Below the pieces are notes generated by a model. That model saw only the letters and a program-made list of their open reading frames with translations, was not told the origin of the DNA and searched no databases. Position numbers and translations under genes: made by a program. Source: an uncultured Chloroflexales bacterium (GTDB lineage Bacteria > Chloroflexota > Chloroflexia > Chloroflexales > Chloroflexaceae). Taken from it: 63,867 nt of DNA. Below are positions 24,656 to 33,425 of this stretch, one piece after another. Position 1 is the first letter of the stretch; each line of letters starts with the position of its first letter. The stretch lies in NCBI GenBank assembly GCA_937902315.1, contig CALGUG010000034.1, forward strand, positions 1 to 63,867, given 5' to 3'.

Positions 24656-24668
24656 ATCCCGATAACAC

Positions 24669-26210
24669 TTAGACGGCAGGCTGCGTTGAGCTGGGTTGCA
24701 AGTCGCCGGTAGAGCCGAGCGGGTTGATCTCGTTTACAAGCAAGAGCAGATCGACCATCGTGAAGTTGCCCGGTCGCAATGATGGCAGATGCGGGCGCCA
24801 ATAGGGATGCTCGTCGCTCAAGATCGAGTATTTGCTCGCCTTGATCAGGCCGACAAATGTCTCTGCTACGATCGTGCTGCCCACCGGACCCAATCGCTGG
24901 CCTTTGCCCAAGACCTCAGCCTCCTTCAAGATGTAATACCAAAGCGGAGTTCGCGTGTCGAACTTATGCTTTTTCACAATCGCTGCGTGCGGTCCTTGGC
25001 TGATCTGTTCTGGGCCGAGCACAGGGATCTTCAGATCTCGGGCTACCTTCTGGCCCGAAGGCAGCTTGAGCAAGCGCCCGCGTAGCAGGTTGCGCACTGC
25101 AAGCTTGGGCGATTTGAAGCCTGTGTCAGGAGATACACTCAGCTTGCCAAGCCCTAATGCCAAGGCTGTGTCGATGCTGCGCGTTCTATTGAGTTTTGGA
25201 TTTGGCTTGAAGCCAGGCACATCTTTGAAATCGAAGAGGCGCGTCCAATCAACAACCCAGTTTGTCGGAAGAGTGGGCGCGCCGAACATATCCCCGCTTA
25301 ATCCCGAGAACCTAAACAGTAAATCTAAGGTTCCGGGGCTATTGCCGGGCCCTGCTGTCTCAAAAATGCTGTTCCATTCATACTGGTTTCTGATCATACT
25401 ATGGCCGAAGCGATAGGCGGCCACAGAAAACTCGATCGGCATGGTTGGTGTTTCGCCCGGAGGAACCTTGAACAGTGTTGGCCCGCGGGTGATCACCTTG
25501 TGCAAAATGGTTTGGTCTAAGATGCGCGGCAGAAAATCATACAAGACGATCCATTGGTAGTGAAGCGTTACAGTGCGACGCGCCGCCACAAAAAGCTCCT
25601 TGCCAGAGAGGCCAAGCGGTTCGAGCTGAGCTACCACCACATTGTGAAACTTCAGAAAGGCGAGGTGTAGTTGGGCGATCGCAAGATTCTCATCGTTGCG
25701 CGGGTCGCCGATGCTCGCTTCGCGAGGATTTGCGGGGTTATCGCCACGGGGAAGGTCGTTGGGGAGCGAAAAAGTGGTATCGACTCCGAAGTTATCTACG
25801 CCAGTTGTGTGACCGATCCGAAGGTGTACCTCATCCGCTTCGTAGAGGTTTTTTTGCTCGTGATCCGGCCCCAATCCATACAGGCTGTCGAGATCGAGTG
25901 AAGGTGAGCGCCCCGACACGATCTGATCGACCGATAATCGGCCGCGTGGTAGACCGTCGGTCGCATCGAAGGTAATATCGTGATCGATAAACTGGCCCAC
26001 ATAGGTGAAACCAGCTGGCAGCTCAGGATGGTCGCTTAGATTGGGTGTGTCATCCATGGCTTCGCCCAGTTCGCTCAGCCCTTTGACGGTCGGTTTAAAG
26101 CTCTCTTCTTCGCTAAAAAGGCGCGAAAACTGGAATGCGCGCTCTGGATCGTTCTCTTGATCTGGATTCGAATCGAGAACGAGCTCCTCTCCAGTTTGGG
26201 GGGTCCGCAA
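24669..26210 (-). CDS. Animal-type haem peroxidase (main frame; N-terminus in another frame)
   Basis: 513 residues in this frame from a TTG. Cyclooxygenase/myeloperoxidase superfamily: TYVGQFIDHDITFD holds the distal His (HD pair), DPRNDENLAIAQLHLAFLKF is the family helix with conserved Arg/Asn, and SVAAYRFGHSMIRNQYEW carries the proximal His. Secreted bacterial relatives oxidise halides or organic substrates with H2O2; no signal peptide is seen. Two TAG codons lie directly before the TTG and there is no ribosome site there. The natural start is most likely ATG 26328, in the next frame with a GAGGAG site, joined at a C6 run (26198-26203). Either a one-base frameshift has damaged the gene or the sequence has an indel error. 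Confidence 0.85.
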   Translation of the reverse strand: MRTPQTGEELVLDSNPDQENDPERAFQFSRLFSEEESFKPTVKGLSELGEAMDDTPNLSDHPELPAGFTYVGQFIDHDITFDATDGLPRGRLSVDQIVSGRSPSLDLDSLYGLGPDHEQKNLYEADEVHLRIGHTTGVDNFGVDTTFSLPNDLPRGDNPANPREASIGDPRNDENLAIAQLHLAFLKFHNVVVAQLEPLGLSGKELFVAARRTVTLHYQWIVLYDFLPRILDQTILHKVITRGPTLFKVPPGETPTMPIEFSVAAYRFGHSMIRNQYEWNSIFETAGPGNSPGTLDLLFRFSGLSGDMFGAPTLPTNWVVDWTRLFDFKDVPGFKPNPKLNRTRSIDTALALGLGKLSVSPDTGFKSPKLAVRNLLRGRLLKLPSGQKVARDLKIPVLGPEQISQGPHAAIVKKHKFDTRTPLWYYILKEAEVLGKGQRLGPVGSTIVAETFVGLIKASKYSILSDEHPYWRPHLPSLRPGNFTMVDLLLLVNEINPLGSTGDLQPSSTQPAV

Positions 26211-26328
26211 CTACTAGGCTGTGAGCAAAAGCGGCCGTCCTTAGAGTGCCAACTTCGCGGGCTACCTCTTCTCCTAGAAACCCTTCCCCTTTGATGTAAT
26301 AGGTGGTTTGACCGTGTCTTCGAGACAT
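26113..26328 (-). other. N-terminal fragment of the peroxidase in shifted frame
   Basis: ATG 26328 has a GAGGAG site at good spacing and opens MSRRHGQTTYYIKGEGF, like the start of bacterial animal-type peroxidases. Reading on, it passes AHSLVVADPPN then loses sense and stops at 26113. Removing one C from the C6 run converts ADPPN into ADPQTGEELV, continuous with the 513-residue frame. The useful coding part is therefore about 26205-26328. Confidence 0.7.
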
Positions 26329-26589
26329 GATGCTTCTCCTCAACTATTGGGGTTGCGAGCATCAAGGCGTAAAATGATGAGAAAATGAATAGCTCACCTA
26401 TTGAACGGCCTACCATTGAATAATTAGGGCGATAGAATAATAAAAATTCGGTTCAGAATGTTTATTTCTCTAGAAACCTCTTTGAAGCATTGCTCGATTC
26501 TGGCGACGACTACACTTCTGTTTGGCGCCTATGTGATGATAGGAGAGCATGATATTCGATGCTTGTTACCTTCGAATGCTCTATGCTTT

Positions 26590-26829
26590 GGCGGTTTGTT
26601 CTCTCGCTTCCATTCGGTTCTTGGCGCGTCCGCCTACGGCTACCAACAGCCCGCCCATCAAAATAAGGCTGTAGCGCTCTGCGTGCGGCGGCAACACAAG
26701 GCGAGACAAGGCGAAACAATGCAAACAGCGTGCAACAACGAATGCGATGAAAGCATTGAGCGAGATGACGCACGACCGCGCGAAATCTCGCTCAACACAA
26801 ATAGTCAAGTTCCACTTTGCCGAAAGCTT
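26590..26829 (+). repeat. Dispersed composite repeat, copy R6
   Basis: TTCCATTCGGTTCTTGGCGC leads into the core GTCCGCCTACGGCTACCAAC near 26628-26650. The palindrome with arms TTGAGCGAGAT and ATCTCGCTCAA spans 26756-26795. The AGTTCCACTTTGCCGAAAGC end touches the stop codon of folC at 26830. Confidence 0.82.
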
Positions 26830-28128
26830 TTAGCTTAGACGTTTGAGGCGCCAGCCATAAGTCGCATTGATATGGCGCATATACTCGTCGGGGTTGATGG
26901 CCTGCTCGATCATATAGGTCGAGCCGGTCACAAAGATCAGCTGCTCGCCTCGGCGCATCGCTTTGGCTTGCTCCAGCGCCGCGCGTGGATCGGCGATCAC
27001 CTCGATCGGAATGTCGGGGCGAAGTTGGCTCAAGCTGGTGGCGATCGAGTCGGCGGGCTGGCCGTGGTAGCTCGCTTGGCTAACGATCAGCGCATCGGCC
27101 AGCGGCAGCAAAGGCGCGAGCACGCTGGCGGCGTCGCGCTCGCCCGAAACGCTGACCACAAAGATCTTGCCGCGCTCGGGGAAGCGCTGTGCGACCTCGT
27201 TGGCGAAGGCGGCGATTTTGTCGGGGTTGTGGGCTACATCGATAAAGATGCCCGGCTCGATCTCGCTCATACGCCCGAGCAGCTTCAGCTCTTTTAGGCG
27301 CTCGGCTGTGCGTTGATAGTCGAAATCGGGCAGCAATTGGGCTAAGGTCTCTAAGACCAAGGCGGCATTGCGTTGTTGGTAGCTCGGGTGCAGTATCGAA
27401 TCGACGCCTATTTCGCCCAGTGTTTGGCGCAGCTTCGCTTCGTGCTGCTCTTCGACCCACGAGAGCGGCGCGCCCACATCGTTGCAGACCGATGCGATGA
27501 TCTCACGGATCTCGGGGGCGCGCTCGCTGCTGAGAAACGGAACCTTAGGGCGCGCGACACCAGCTTTATCGAGGGCGCGCTGCCAAGCCTCGCTGCCCAA
27601 CACCGCCTCGTGGTCGCGCCCCACATTGGTCAGCACGCAGGCCACCACATCGAGGGCGCTGGTCATGTCGTAGCGCCCGCCGACGCCTGATTCAAGGGCA
27701 GCCCACTCTATCTCATAACGCTCGAACAAATAGAGCACGAGCAGCAGCGTATTTTCATAAAAGTTGAGCGGCTGGCCAGTTTGATCGACCCGATCGAGGT
27801 TGATGGGCAAGACCTGCTGCTCCCAAACCTCGGCGATCGCATTGGGGTCGGCGGGCTGGCCGAGAATACTGATACGCTCGCGGTAATCTAAGAGGTGCGG
27901 CTTGCTGAATGCGCCCGCTCGTCCATAGAGGCTGAAGCCTGCTTCGAGCATGCGTGAAACCGACCCCTTGCCGCTGGTGCCTACCACATGCACGAGTCGG
28001 GTTGGGTGCCCGTTCGGCCAGATGCGTGCGATCGTTTGGCGAAAACGTCGGATCTGTGCCAGTTTAGGCATCGTCCAAGCTGCATGGTAAATCTGATCGA
28101 CCGCATTCAGATAGCGAGTGTTTGGCAT
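26830..28128 (-). CDS. folC: Folylpolyglutamate/dihydrofolate synthase, Mur-ligase family
   Basis: 432 residues from ATG 28128, preferred over 28158 because GGGAGAG lies just upstream. The ATP P-loop is GTSGKGSVSRML, followed by KPHLLDYRERI as in FolC. VLTNVGRDHEAVLG carries the conserved Mur-ligase His, and FIDVAHNPDKIAAF the C-terminal DxAHN motif. It adds glutamate to (dihydro)folate. A bifunctional role is usual but not proven by sequence. Repeat R6 abuts its stop codon. No fol genes are adjacent; the gene is separated by 360 bases from the upstream - strand gene. Confidence 0.9.
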   Translation of the reverse strand: MPNTRYLNAVDQIYHAAWTMPKLAQIRRFRQTIARIWPNGHPTRLVHVVGTSGKGSVSRMLEAGFSLYGRAGAFSKPHLLDYRERISILGQPADPNAIAEVWEQQVLPINLDRVDQTGQPLNFYENTLLLVLYLFERYEIEWAALESGVGGRYDMTSALDVVACVLTNVGRDHEAVLGSEAWQRALDKAGVARPKVPFLSSERAPEIREIIASVCNDVGAPLSWVEEQHEAKLRQTLGEIGVDSILHPSYQQRNAALVLETLAQLLPDFDYQRTAERLKELKLLGRMSEIEPGIFIDVAHNPDKIAAFANEVAQRFPERGKIFVVSVSGERDAASVLAPLLPLADALIVSQASYHGQPADSIATSLSQLRPDIPIEVIADPRAALEQAKAMRRGEQLIFVTGSTYMIEQAINPDEYMRHINATYGWRLKRLS

Positions 28129-28309
28129 ACTCTCTCCCGCACGAAAGCTAACATCCATCGGTCTAAGCGACCGAACAGCAACGAAAATGGCAAAGCGCTA
28201 TTGTACCGCACAGTCTTAAAAGTACCCTATTTGTGTGTCTATATGAACTAAAATATTGAAAAAGTCAGAATAAAGAAAAGTAGAGCAGCAAAACGCTGAA
28301 GCGGGGTGG

Positions 28310-28425
28310 GGCGCAGCCGAATGCCTCGCCGAATGGATGGAAGGGAGGTTGATAGCCGTAGGCGGACGCGGTGAAGGCCGAATGGAAGGGAGTGATTTCG
28401 CCGCTAGAGCGAGGCTTTGGAGATG
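28310..28425 (-). repeat. Dispersed composite repeat, core copy R7
   Basis: GATAGCCGTAGGCGGACGCG near 28351-28371, then AAGGCCGAATGG and a CGCCGCTAGAGCG end. It lies between the 5' end of folC and the 3' end of the GT-C-like gene. No palindrome module is obvious. Confidence 0.68.
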
Positions 28426-28490
28426 CTCGAAAGCAATCAAAACGCAGCTTGGGATCCTTGGGATCGACACAAGCTGCGCCTTTGGAAAAG

Positions 28491-29993
28491 CTAGGGGAGC
28501 ATATAGACGGTGTGTTCGGTGCTGCAGACCGTGCGCCATTTGCTATGTTGTTCGAGCGCGTTGATTAAGCCGAGCTGGCGGGTGGTATCGAGCAGCATGC
28601 CGTCGAACTGATACTTTTCGATTAGGGCATCGACGTTGTTGCCCGCGCTCAGATTGATGTAATCGACCCATTGGCTGTAGGGATAGAGCTCGATGCGCGG
28701 ATCGATAAAGACCTTTTGCTCGGGCGTCTGCCAGATCAAATAGCTGCCGTAGCCCATCTCGTGGAAGAGGCGTTGCGGGCGTTCGGGCTGCTCTTGCATA
28801 CAGGCGACCGCCTCGATTGGGGTCGATTCTTCGAAGAGCGCGCCGACCGCAGGCGGCAGATCGAGGCTGGTTTTGATCCAAGGCAGGCCCAAGAAGTAGA
28901 GCAGGCTGAGCACGCCCACTAAGGCCCAGTTGAGGGCGGGCACACCCGGAGCGCTTCTGCGCGCGCCGCTTGAAGCTGGCAGGAGTGTGGCGAGCTGGCT
29001 GGCGATCAGCGGGGTCGCGATCATGCCGAACCAGACAATGTTGCGCACTGCGCCGAGGGCGAGCCACAAGAACATGGCGGCCAGCACCATATCGGTGAAG
29101 TCGGGTTTGCGCGTTGAGTAGGCTAAAACGGCGATACACAGAAACAAGAAGAGGAAGAAGATCAGGCCGTTGGTCTCGCGGATGGTGGGCGGTGCCCATT
29201 CGGTCACCAAGGTTGTGACCGACGACGAGCTGAGCAGATTGCGCACATAGCCCAAAACCGCAAAGCCGCGCGGGTTGATCAAGAGCGCCAGTGCGGTGAC
29301 CACGCCGCTGATAAAGAGCGGTTTGAGAGGCGGCTGATAGGCTTCGCTAGGCGGCTCGTTTGGGCGCATGCTTTTGTGTAGGCCCGCTGCAAACTGCTTG
29401 AGCCATTCGCACACAAAGGTCGCACCGATTAAAACGCCTCCTAACACAAACGAGCCGTGTAGGTTGACCCACAATACCATTAAGATCGGCAAGAGCCATA
29501 GGCGGTTGAAGCGCCCTAGTTGATAGGCACTTAAAATCGCTAAAAAGGCTGCGAAGAGTAAAAAGGTATAGGATTGCGGGCGTACCAGCCAGTTATCGAA
29601 CGAGAGTGGCAGAGTCGTCAGCAACAGCAGACTAACGCTCAGTTTGACGTTGTTGGTGCGCCAGAGACAGATCTTGAGAATAAGCCAGTAGGTGGCCGCC
29701 AAGACGATCGATTGAACGATCAGCAAGAGCGCTGCGCCGCCGATGGAATAGAGCCCATAGAGCAGCACTTGCGAGAGCCAACTTTGGTTAAAGAAGCTTT
29801 CGCCAGCTTGGGTATAGGAGAAACTATCGACTTGAGGAATAGAACCTGTTTCGACGATGATGCGCCCGGTCGCCATGTGCCACCAAAAGTCGTTGGCGGG
29901 AATGGGTGTGAGCAAGGGGCGCAAGCCGATCAAGATGAGCGCTGCGAACAACCACACGTGGTCAAGGGTCGGGAAAGTTCTCTGTTGTTTCAT
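28491..29993 (-). CDS. Polytopic GT-C-like membrane protein, function unknown
   Basis: 500 residues from ATG 29993, with about ten membrane helices in the first 400 residues. An early extracytoplasmic loop contains PIPANDFWWHMATGRIIVET; an acidic residue near the first loop and the tryptophan pair recall GT-C glycosyltransferases of the PMT/ArnT type. The C-terminal 110 residues are a soluble domain (LFHEMGYGSYLIWQTPEQKV, FIDPRIELYPYSQWVDYINL) found in a group of uncharacterised bacterial membrane proteins. It may transfer lipid-linked sugars, but a donor-binding motif is not certain. The FAH-family gene lies 72 bases upstream on the same strand, separated by a hairpin. Confidence 0.7.
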   Translation of the reverse strand: MKQQRTFPTLDHVWLFAALILIGLRPLLTPIPANDFWWHMATGRIIVETGSIPQVDSFSYTQAGESFFNQSWLSQVLLYGLYSIGGAALLLIVQSIVLAATYWLILKICLWRTNNVKLSVSLLLLTTLPLSFDNWLVRPQSYTFLLFAAFLAILSAYQLGRFNRLWLLPILMVLWVNLHGSFVLGGVLIGATFVCEWLKQFAAGLHKSMRPNEPPSEAYQPPLKPLFISGVVTALALLINPRGFAVLGYVRNLLSSSSVTTLVTEWAPPTIRETNGLIFFLFLFLCIAVLAYSTRKPDFTDMVLAAMFLWLALGAVRNIVWFGMIATPLIASQLATLLPASSGARRSAPGVPALNWALVGVLSLLYFLGLPWIKTSLDLPPAVGALFEESTPIEAVACMQEQPERPQRLFHEMGYGSYLIWQTPEQKVFIDPRIELYPYSQWVDYINLSAGNNVDALIEKYQFDGMLLDTTRQLGLINALEQHSKWRTVCSTEHTVYMLP

Positions 29994-30012
29994 AGATGTG
30001 CTGCTCGCTCTG

Positions 30013-30056
30013 CAAAACAGCGAAGGGCAACCGCGCGCGGCGATCGCCCTTCGCTG
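30013..30056 (-). terminator. Hairpin/terminator between FAH and GT-C-like genes
   Basis: Arms AGCGAAGGGC and GCCCTTCGCT followed on the - strand by GTTTTG. It is probably the terminator of the FAH-family gene. Confidence 0.65.
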
Positions 30057-30064
30057 CAAACGGT

Positions 30065-30931
30065 TTAGCGTGCTTCGACTGTGTTGCGCAGAACACCGAT
30101 GCCGTCGATCTCTGCTTCAACAACATCGCCCGGCTTCAACCATACCTGCGGGGTCATACCCATACCGACGCCGCTGGGGGTGCCGGTAATGAAGATATCG
30201 CCCGGCTCGATGGTGGTACCAGCCGAGTAGGTGCTGATGATCTCGGGGATCTTGAAGATCAGGTCGTTGGTGTTGGAATCCTGCATGGTCTTGCCGTTGA
30301 CGCGCAGGCGCAGGCCAAGGGCATGCGGGTCCGGAATCTCGTCGGCGGTCACGATCACGGGGCCCATGGGGGCGTAGCCATCGAGGCCCTTGCCGCGGAA
30401 GAACTGCTGGTGCTGGTTCTGCAGGTCGCGGGCCGAGACGTCGTTGACGATCGTGTAGCCGAAGATATGATTCAGCGCATCTTCTTGCGAAATGAAGATG
30501 CCACCCTTGCCGATGATGAAGCCCAACTCGACTTCCCAGTCGATCTGGGTGCTGACGTGCTCCCAGTAGGGGATGGGCGCTTCGGGGTGGTTAACGGAAG
30601 TCACCGCCTTGCTGAAGAAGACCGGGTAAGGCGGCAAGGTCTCGGGCAGGCCCTTAGCGCGCATCGATTCGTAAGCGTGCTCGGCATAGTTCATGCCCAG
30701 ACAGACAATATTTTTGCGTGGGCGCGGAATCGGTGCCAACAACGTTACTTCTGCCAGGGGTCGGCGCTCGCCACCCGAAGCTACTACCTCACGAGCCTTC
30801 TCCAAGCCCTCGGGACCTAAATCGATCAAGCTTAACATATCGGGGGCGACCGTGCCCAAGTCAACGACACTATCGCCGTCGATTGCACCGATGCTCGTCA
30901 CCGAGCCGGCGCGGTATGTAACAAGACGCAT
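30065..30931 (-). CDS. Fumarylacetoacetate hydrolase-family protein
   Basis: 288 residues with an AAAGGGAG site. The C-terminal FAH fold (about residues 72-285) shows NIVCLGMNYAEHAYE, the metal-binding WEVELGFIIGKGG (Glu ligands) and FGYTIVNDVSARDLQ. ITGTPSGVGMGM near the end is typical of the acylpyruvase/2-hydroxyhepta-diene-dioate subgroup. Enzymes of this group hydrolyse or decarboxylate 2,4-dioxo acids in aromatic or amino acid catabolism, or decarboxylate oxaloacetate. The actual substrate cannot be set from sequence, and no aromatic-degradation genes are nearby. Confidence 0.9.
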   Translation of the reverse strand: MRLVTYRAGSVTSIGAIDGDSVVDLGTVAPDMLSLIDLGPEGLEKAREVVASGGERRPLAEVTLLAPIPRPRKNIVCLGMNYAEHAYESMRAKGLPETLPPYPVFFSKAVTSVNHPEAPIPYWEHVSTQIDWEVELGFIIGKGGIFISQEDALNHIFGYTIVNDVSARDLQNQHQQFFRGKGLDGYAPMGPVIVTADEIPDPHALGLRLRVNGKTMQDSNTNDLIFKIPEIISTYSAGTTIEPGDIFITGTPSGVGMGMTPQVWLKPGDVVEAEIDGIGVLRNTVEAR

Positions 30932-31084
30932 ATCTCTACTCCCTTTCCGGATCCAGATACCCCAGTGGATTGGGGCTTGGGCGCTATTATACGCTAACTA
31001 GCTTGTTCTTTGGAAATAGCAATAGCGCTTTTGCGCTGTTGCACCTAACAGCTCCTTGTAACCTGCTCTGCGGTCTTTACTATG

Positions 31085-31200
31085 AAATCAGTTTAAAGCC
31101 TGGCACTCTAATGTCACAACAAACATAGTCACGTTCGACTCTGTCGAAGACCAAAAGAACTACGCTCATCGGATGCGCTATGACACAAGCAGCGTTAGGC
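31085..31200 (-). repeat. Dispersed composite repeat, terminal fragment R18
   Basis: ATAGTCACGTTCGACTCTGT then CGAAGACCAAAAGAAC and GCTCATCGGATGCGCTA near 31125-31185 match the terminal box seen in other copies. No core or palindrome is present, so this is a remnant. It lies in the divergent promoter region between the FAH and AraC genes. Confidence 0.6.
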
Positions 31201-31376
31201 AGTATTGAAAACGATCACTTTATAAAACAAAAAGATATTCGCTTATTTTCTGCTCTCTAAGCGAGAGATAATCCAAACAGCCTTTGGGTTATTTGTTTCA
31301 GCTTGCCTAAAATCTGGTACGATAGATCGTATATATTCCATACCGCCCATACGGACTTATCAAGGACGATACGTCG

Positions 31377-32231
31377 ATGCAACAACATCCGATTTTAGCT
31401 TCAGAATTGGTTGGGTACTCCACGGTTAATTCCGACCATTGGTATTGTCCTCCCCATGCGCATCAATGTTTCGAGTTGTTGTATGTGCTTGAGGGCCAAT
31501 GTCGGATCGAAACAAGCAGCGGTTCTACAACTGCTCTACCCAACAGCCTCGTGCTCTTTCGCCCATTTCAATGGCATGAAGAGACAGCCCTCACCCAAAT
31601 CTATTCCGTGGTCTGTTTGCGCTTCCCTGCCGAACTGGTGAATCGTTATCAGATACCGCTTTTTAATACAGATACTATCCCAACGGTGACCCAGTTACCC
31701 CCCGATACACCGCTCTATGGTATTCTCCAACAGATCGTGCAGGAATTTCAAACAGGCGATCGTTTCAGTTCGGCCATGATCGGTAGTTACCTTGTGCAGA
31801 TCGCCGTCCATTTGCAACGCATCTTGGCAAGCGAACAGCGCCCAATCTCGCAGAACGAATCGCAGGCGGCCGTCTTTCAGCGTTTGCTCGACGCGCATGT
31901 GACCCAAGATGTGCCCTTGCGCGACCTTGCGTACCAGTTGCATATGAGCGAATCGCACTTCTGTCACTCGGTCAAAGAGCTATTGGGTGTTGCCCCCAAG
32001 ACCTATCTGCGCGAACAGCGCATCGCTCGGGCTCAAGTTTTGCTTCAGAGCACCAATTTGAGCATCGAGGAGATCGCGCTCTGTTTAGGCTACGACGAGC
32101 CGACTTCGTTCTTTCGGGCCTTCAAGCGCGCAACAGGTATGACGCCCGGGGCCTATCGCCAGCAGATCCAATTGCAATATCGCGATTTCGCCGAAAATCA
32201 GGTAGGTTTTTCGCATTGCAATACGTGCTAG
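31377..32231 (+). CDS. AraC-family transcription regulator
   Basis: 284 residues. An N-terminal cupin sensor domain (HWYCPPHAHQCFELLYVLEG) has the His pattern of AraC-type ligand-binding barrels. Two helix-turn-helix units are at the C-terminus: VPLRDLAYQLHMSESHFCHS, then LSIEEIALCLGYDEPTSFFR with FKRATGMTPGAYRQ closing the family signature. It lies 95 bases upstream of the oxidoreductase gene on the same strand, so it probably controls that sugar-related pair. The inducer is unknown. Confidence 0.9.
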   Translation: MQQHPILASELVGYSTVNSDHWYCPPHAHQCFELLYVLEGQCRIETSSGSTTALPNSLVLFRPFQWHEETALTQIYSVVCLRFPAELVNRYQIPLFNTDTIPTVTQLPPDTPLYGILQQIVQEFQTGDRFSSAMIGSYLVQIAVHLQRILASEQRPISQNESQAAVFQRLLDAHVTQDVPLRDLAYQLHMSESHFCHSVKELLGVAPKTYLREQRIARAQVLLQSTNLSIEEIALCLGYDEPTSFFRAFKRATGMTPGAYRQQIQLQYRDFAENQVGFSHCNTC

Positions 32232-32325
32232 CCAGATCGCAAACTCTGCTATAGACAGAGATGCATTGCCTTTTTAAGATGGTAGCTACACAATCAGCAA
32301 TTCTCTGTATCTAGAGGAGTTTGAC

Positions 32326-33321
32326 ATGTCCCGCGTGCGTTTGGGTATTATTGGTTGTGGTGGCATGTCTCGCCATCATGGTCACGTCTTCACCAAGAGC
32401 GTACCAGAAGCCGAAATCGTTGCACTTGTCGATCCCAACGAGGCCAATCTCGCTCGCTATATGCACGAAGTGTTTGGCGAGAGCGACAACAAACCAAAGA
32501 CCTTTTCCGACCATCGTGCCATGCTTGAATCGACCGAGCTCGATGGCGTTGTGATCGTGAGCCCTCACTCGGAACACTTCCAGCAGGCGATGGATGCCAT
32601 GGATGCTGGCGCTCACGTATTGGTAGAGAAGCCCATGGTGATCGCGACCGAAGATGCCAAAGAGCTGATCGCCCACAGCGAGAAGCTGGGCAAAGTTGTC
32701 TCGGTTGCCTTCCCTGGCCCCTTTACCCGTGAATTCCAGTACATTCGCAATGTGATCGAGCGTGGCGATCTGGGCGATATCTACCTCGTCACTGGCGTTT
32801 GTGCTCAGAACTGGCTGAAGGTGGTCGGTGGCACGTGGCGAACTGTCCCTGAGCTTTCGGGTGGCGGCAACCTCTACGACAGCGGCGCGCACATGTTCAA
32901 CGCTATGCTGTACCTGACCGGTTTGGCTGCGACCGAAGTATTCGCCTTCATCGACAACAAGGGCCAAGATGTCGATATCACCGGCACCGTGACCATGCGC
33001 ATGACCAAGGGCGCGCTCGGTTCGGCAGCCGTGAGCGGCGACTCGAACTACTTCGAGCAGGGCATCTACATTCAAGGCACCAAGGGCTCGATCAAAACCA
33101 GCATTTATGGTGGCAGCTTGCAGCACTGGGACGGCATGGAATTGGTGAAATACCCGGTTGTGCCCGAGACCACCTCGCTGCAGCAGAACTTCATCGACTG
33201 CATCTTGGGCCGCGCAAGCACGCCAAGCCCTGCGATCTTAGGTCTGCGCCAGGCTCGCCTGATGGATGCCATCTACGCTTCGGCTCGTATCAACAAGCCG
33301 GTAGAAGTGATCGCCGACTAA
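32326..33321 (+). CDS. Gfo/Idh/MocA-family oxidoreductase
   Basis: 331 residues with a GAGGAG site. The Rossmann start RVRLGIIGCGGMSRHHGHVF carries the dinucleotide motif GxGxxx-x. DGVVIVSPHSEHF and AHVLVEKPMVIATEDAKELI (EKP motif with catalytic Lys) are diagnostic, and SGGGNLYDSGAHMFNAMLYL holds the usual substrate-binding Asp and His. The family oxidises sugars, inositols or biliverdin-like substrates with NAD(P). Pairing with the downstream isomerase/epimerase gene points to inositol or rare-sugar metabolism. Confidence 0.92.
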   Translation: MSRVRLGIIGCGGMSRHHGHVFTKSVPEAEIVALVDPNEANLARYMHEVFGESDNKPKTFSDHRAMLESTELDGVVIVSPHSEHFQQAMDAMDAGAHVLVEKPMVIATEDAKELIAHSEKLGKVVSVAFPGPFTREFQYIRNVIERGDLGDIYLVTGVCAQNWLKVVGGTWRTVPELSGGGNLYDSGAHMFNAMLYLTGLAATEVFAFIDNKGQDVDITGTVTMRMTKGALGSAAVSGDSNYFEQGIYIQGTKGSIKTSIYGGSLQHWDGMELVKYPVVPETTSLQQNFIDCILGRASTPSPAILGLRQARLMDAIYASARINKPVEVIAD

Positions 33322-33338
33322 CGATTGTGTTGTTATGC

Positions 33339-33388
33339 ATCGAGCGCTTTTTAGCAGATGTCGCTGCTAGAAGGCGCTCGATCTTCTT
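33339..33388 (+). terminator. Intergenic hairpin between oxidoreductase and isomerase genes
   Basis: Arms ATCGAGCGC and GCGCTCGAT flank an inner TTTAGCAG/CTGCTAGAAG stem, followed by CTTCTT. It may partly terminate or protect the upstream message. Confidence 0.55.
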
Positions 33389-33425
33389 ACGATTCTACTC
33401 TTTGTTGACATAAGGAAATAAACCC

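Noticed and set aside
28337..28568. Rightward open frame crossing repeat R7
   Set aside because: Made up largely of repeat core sequence, with no start signal or recognisable product.
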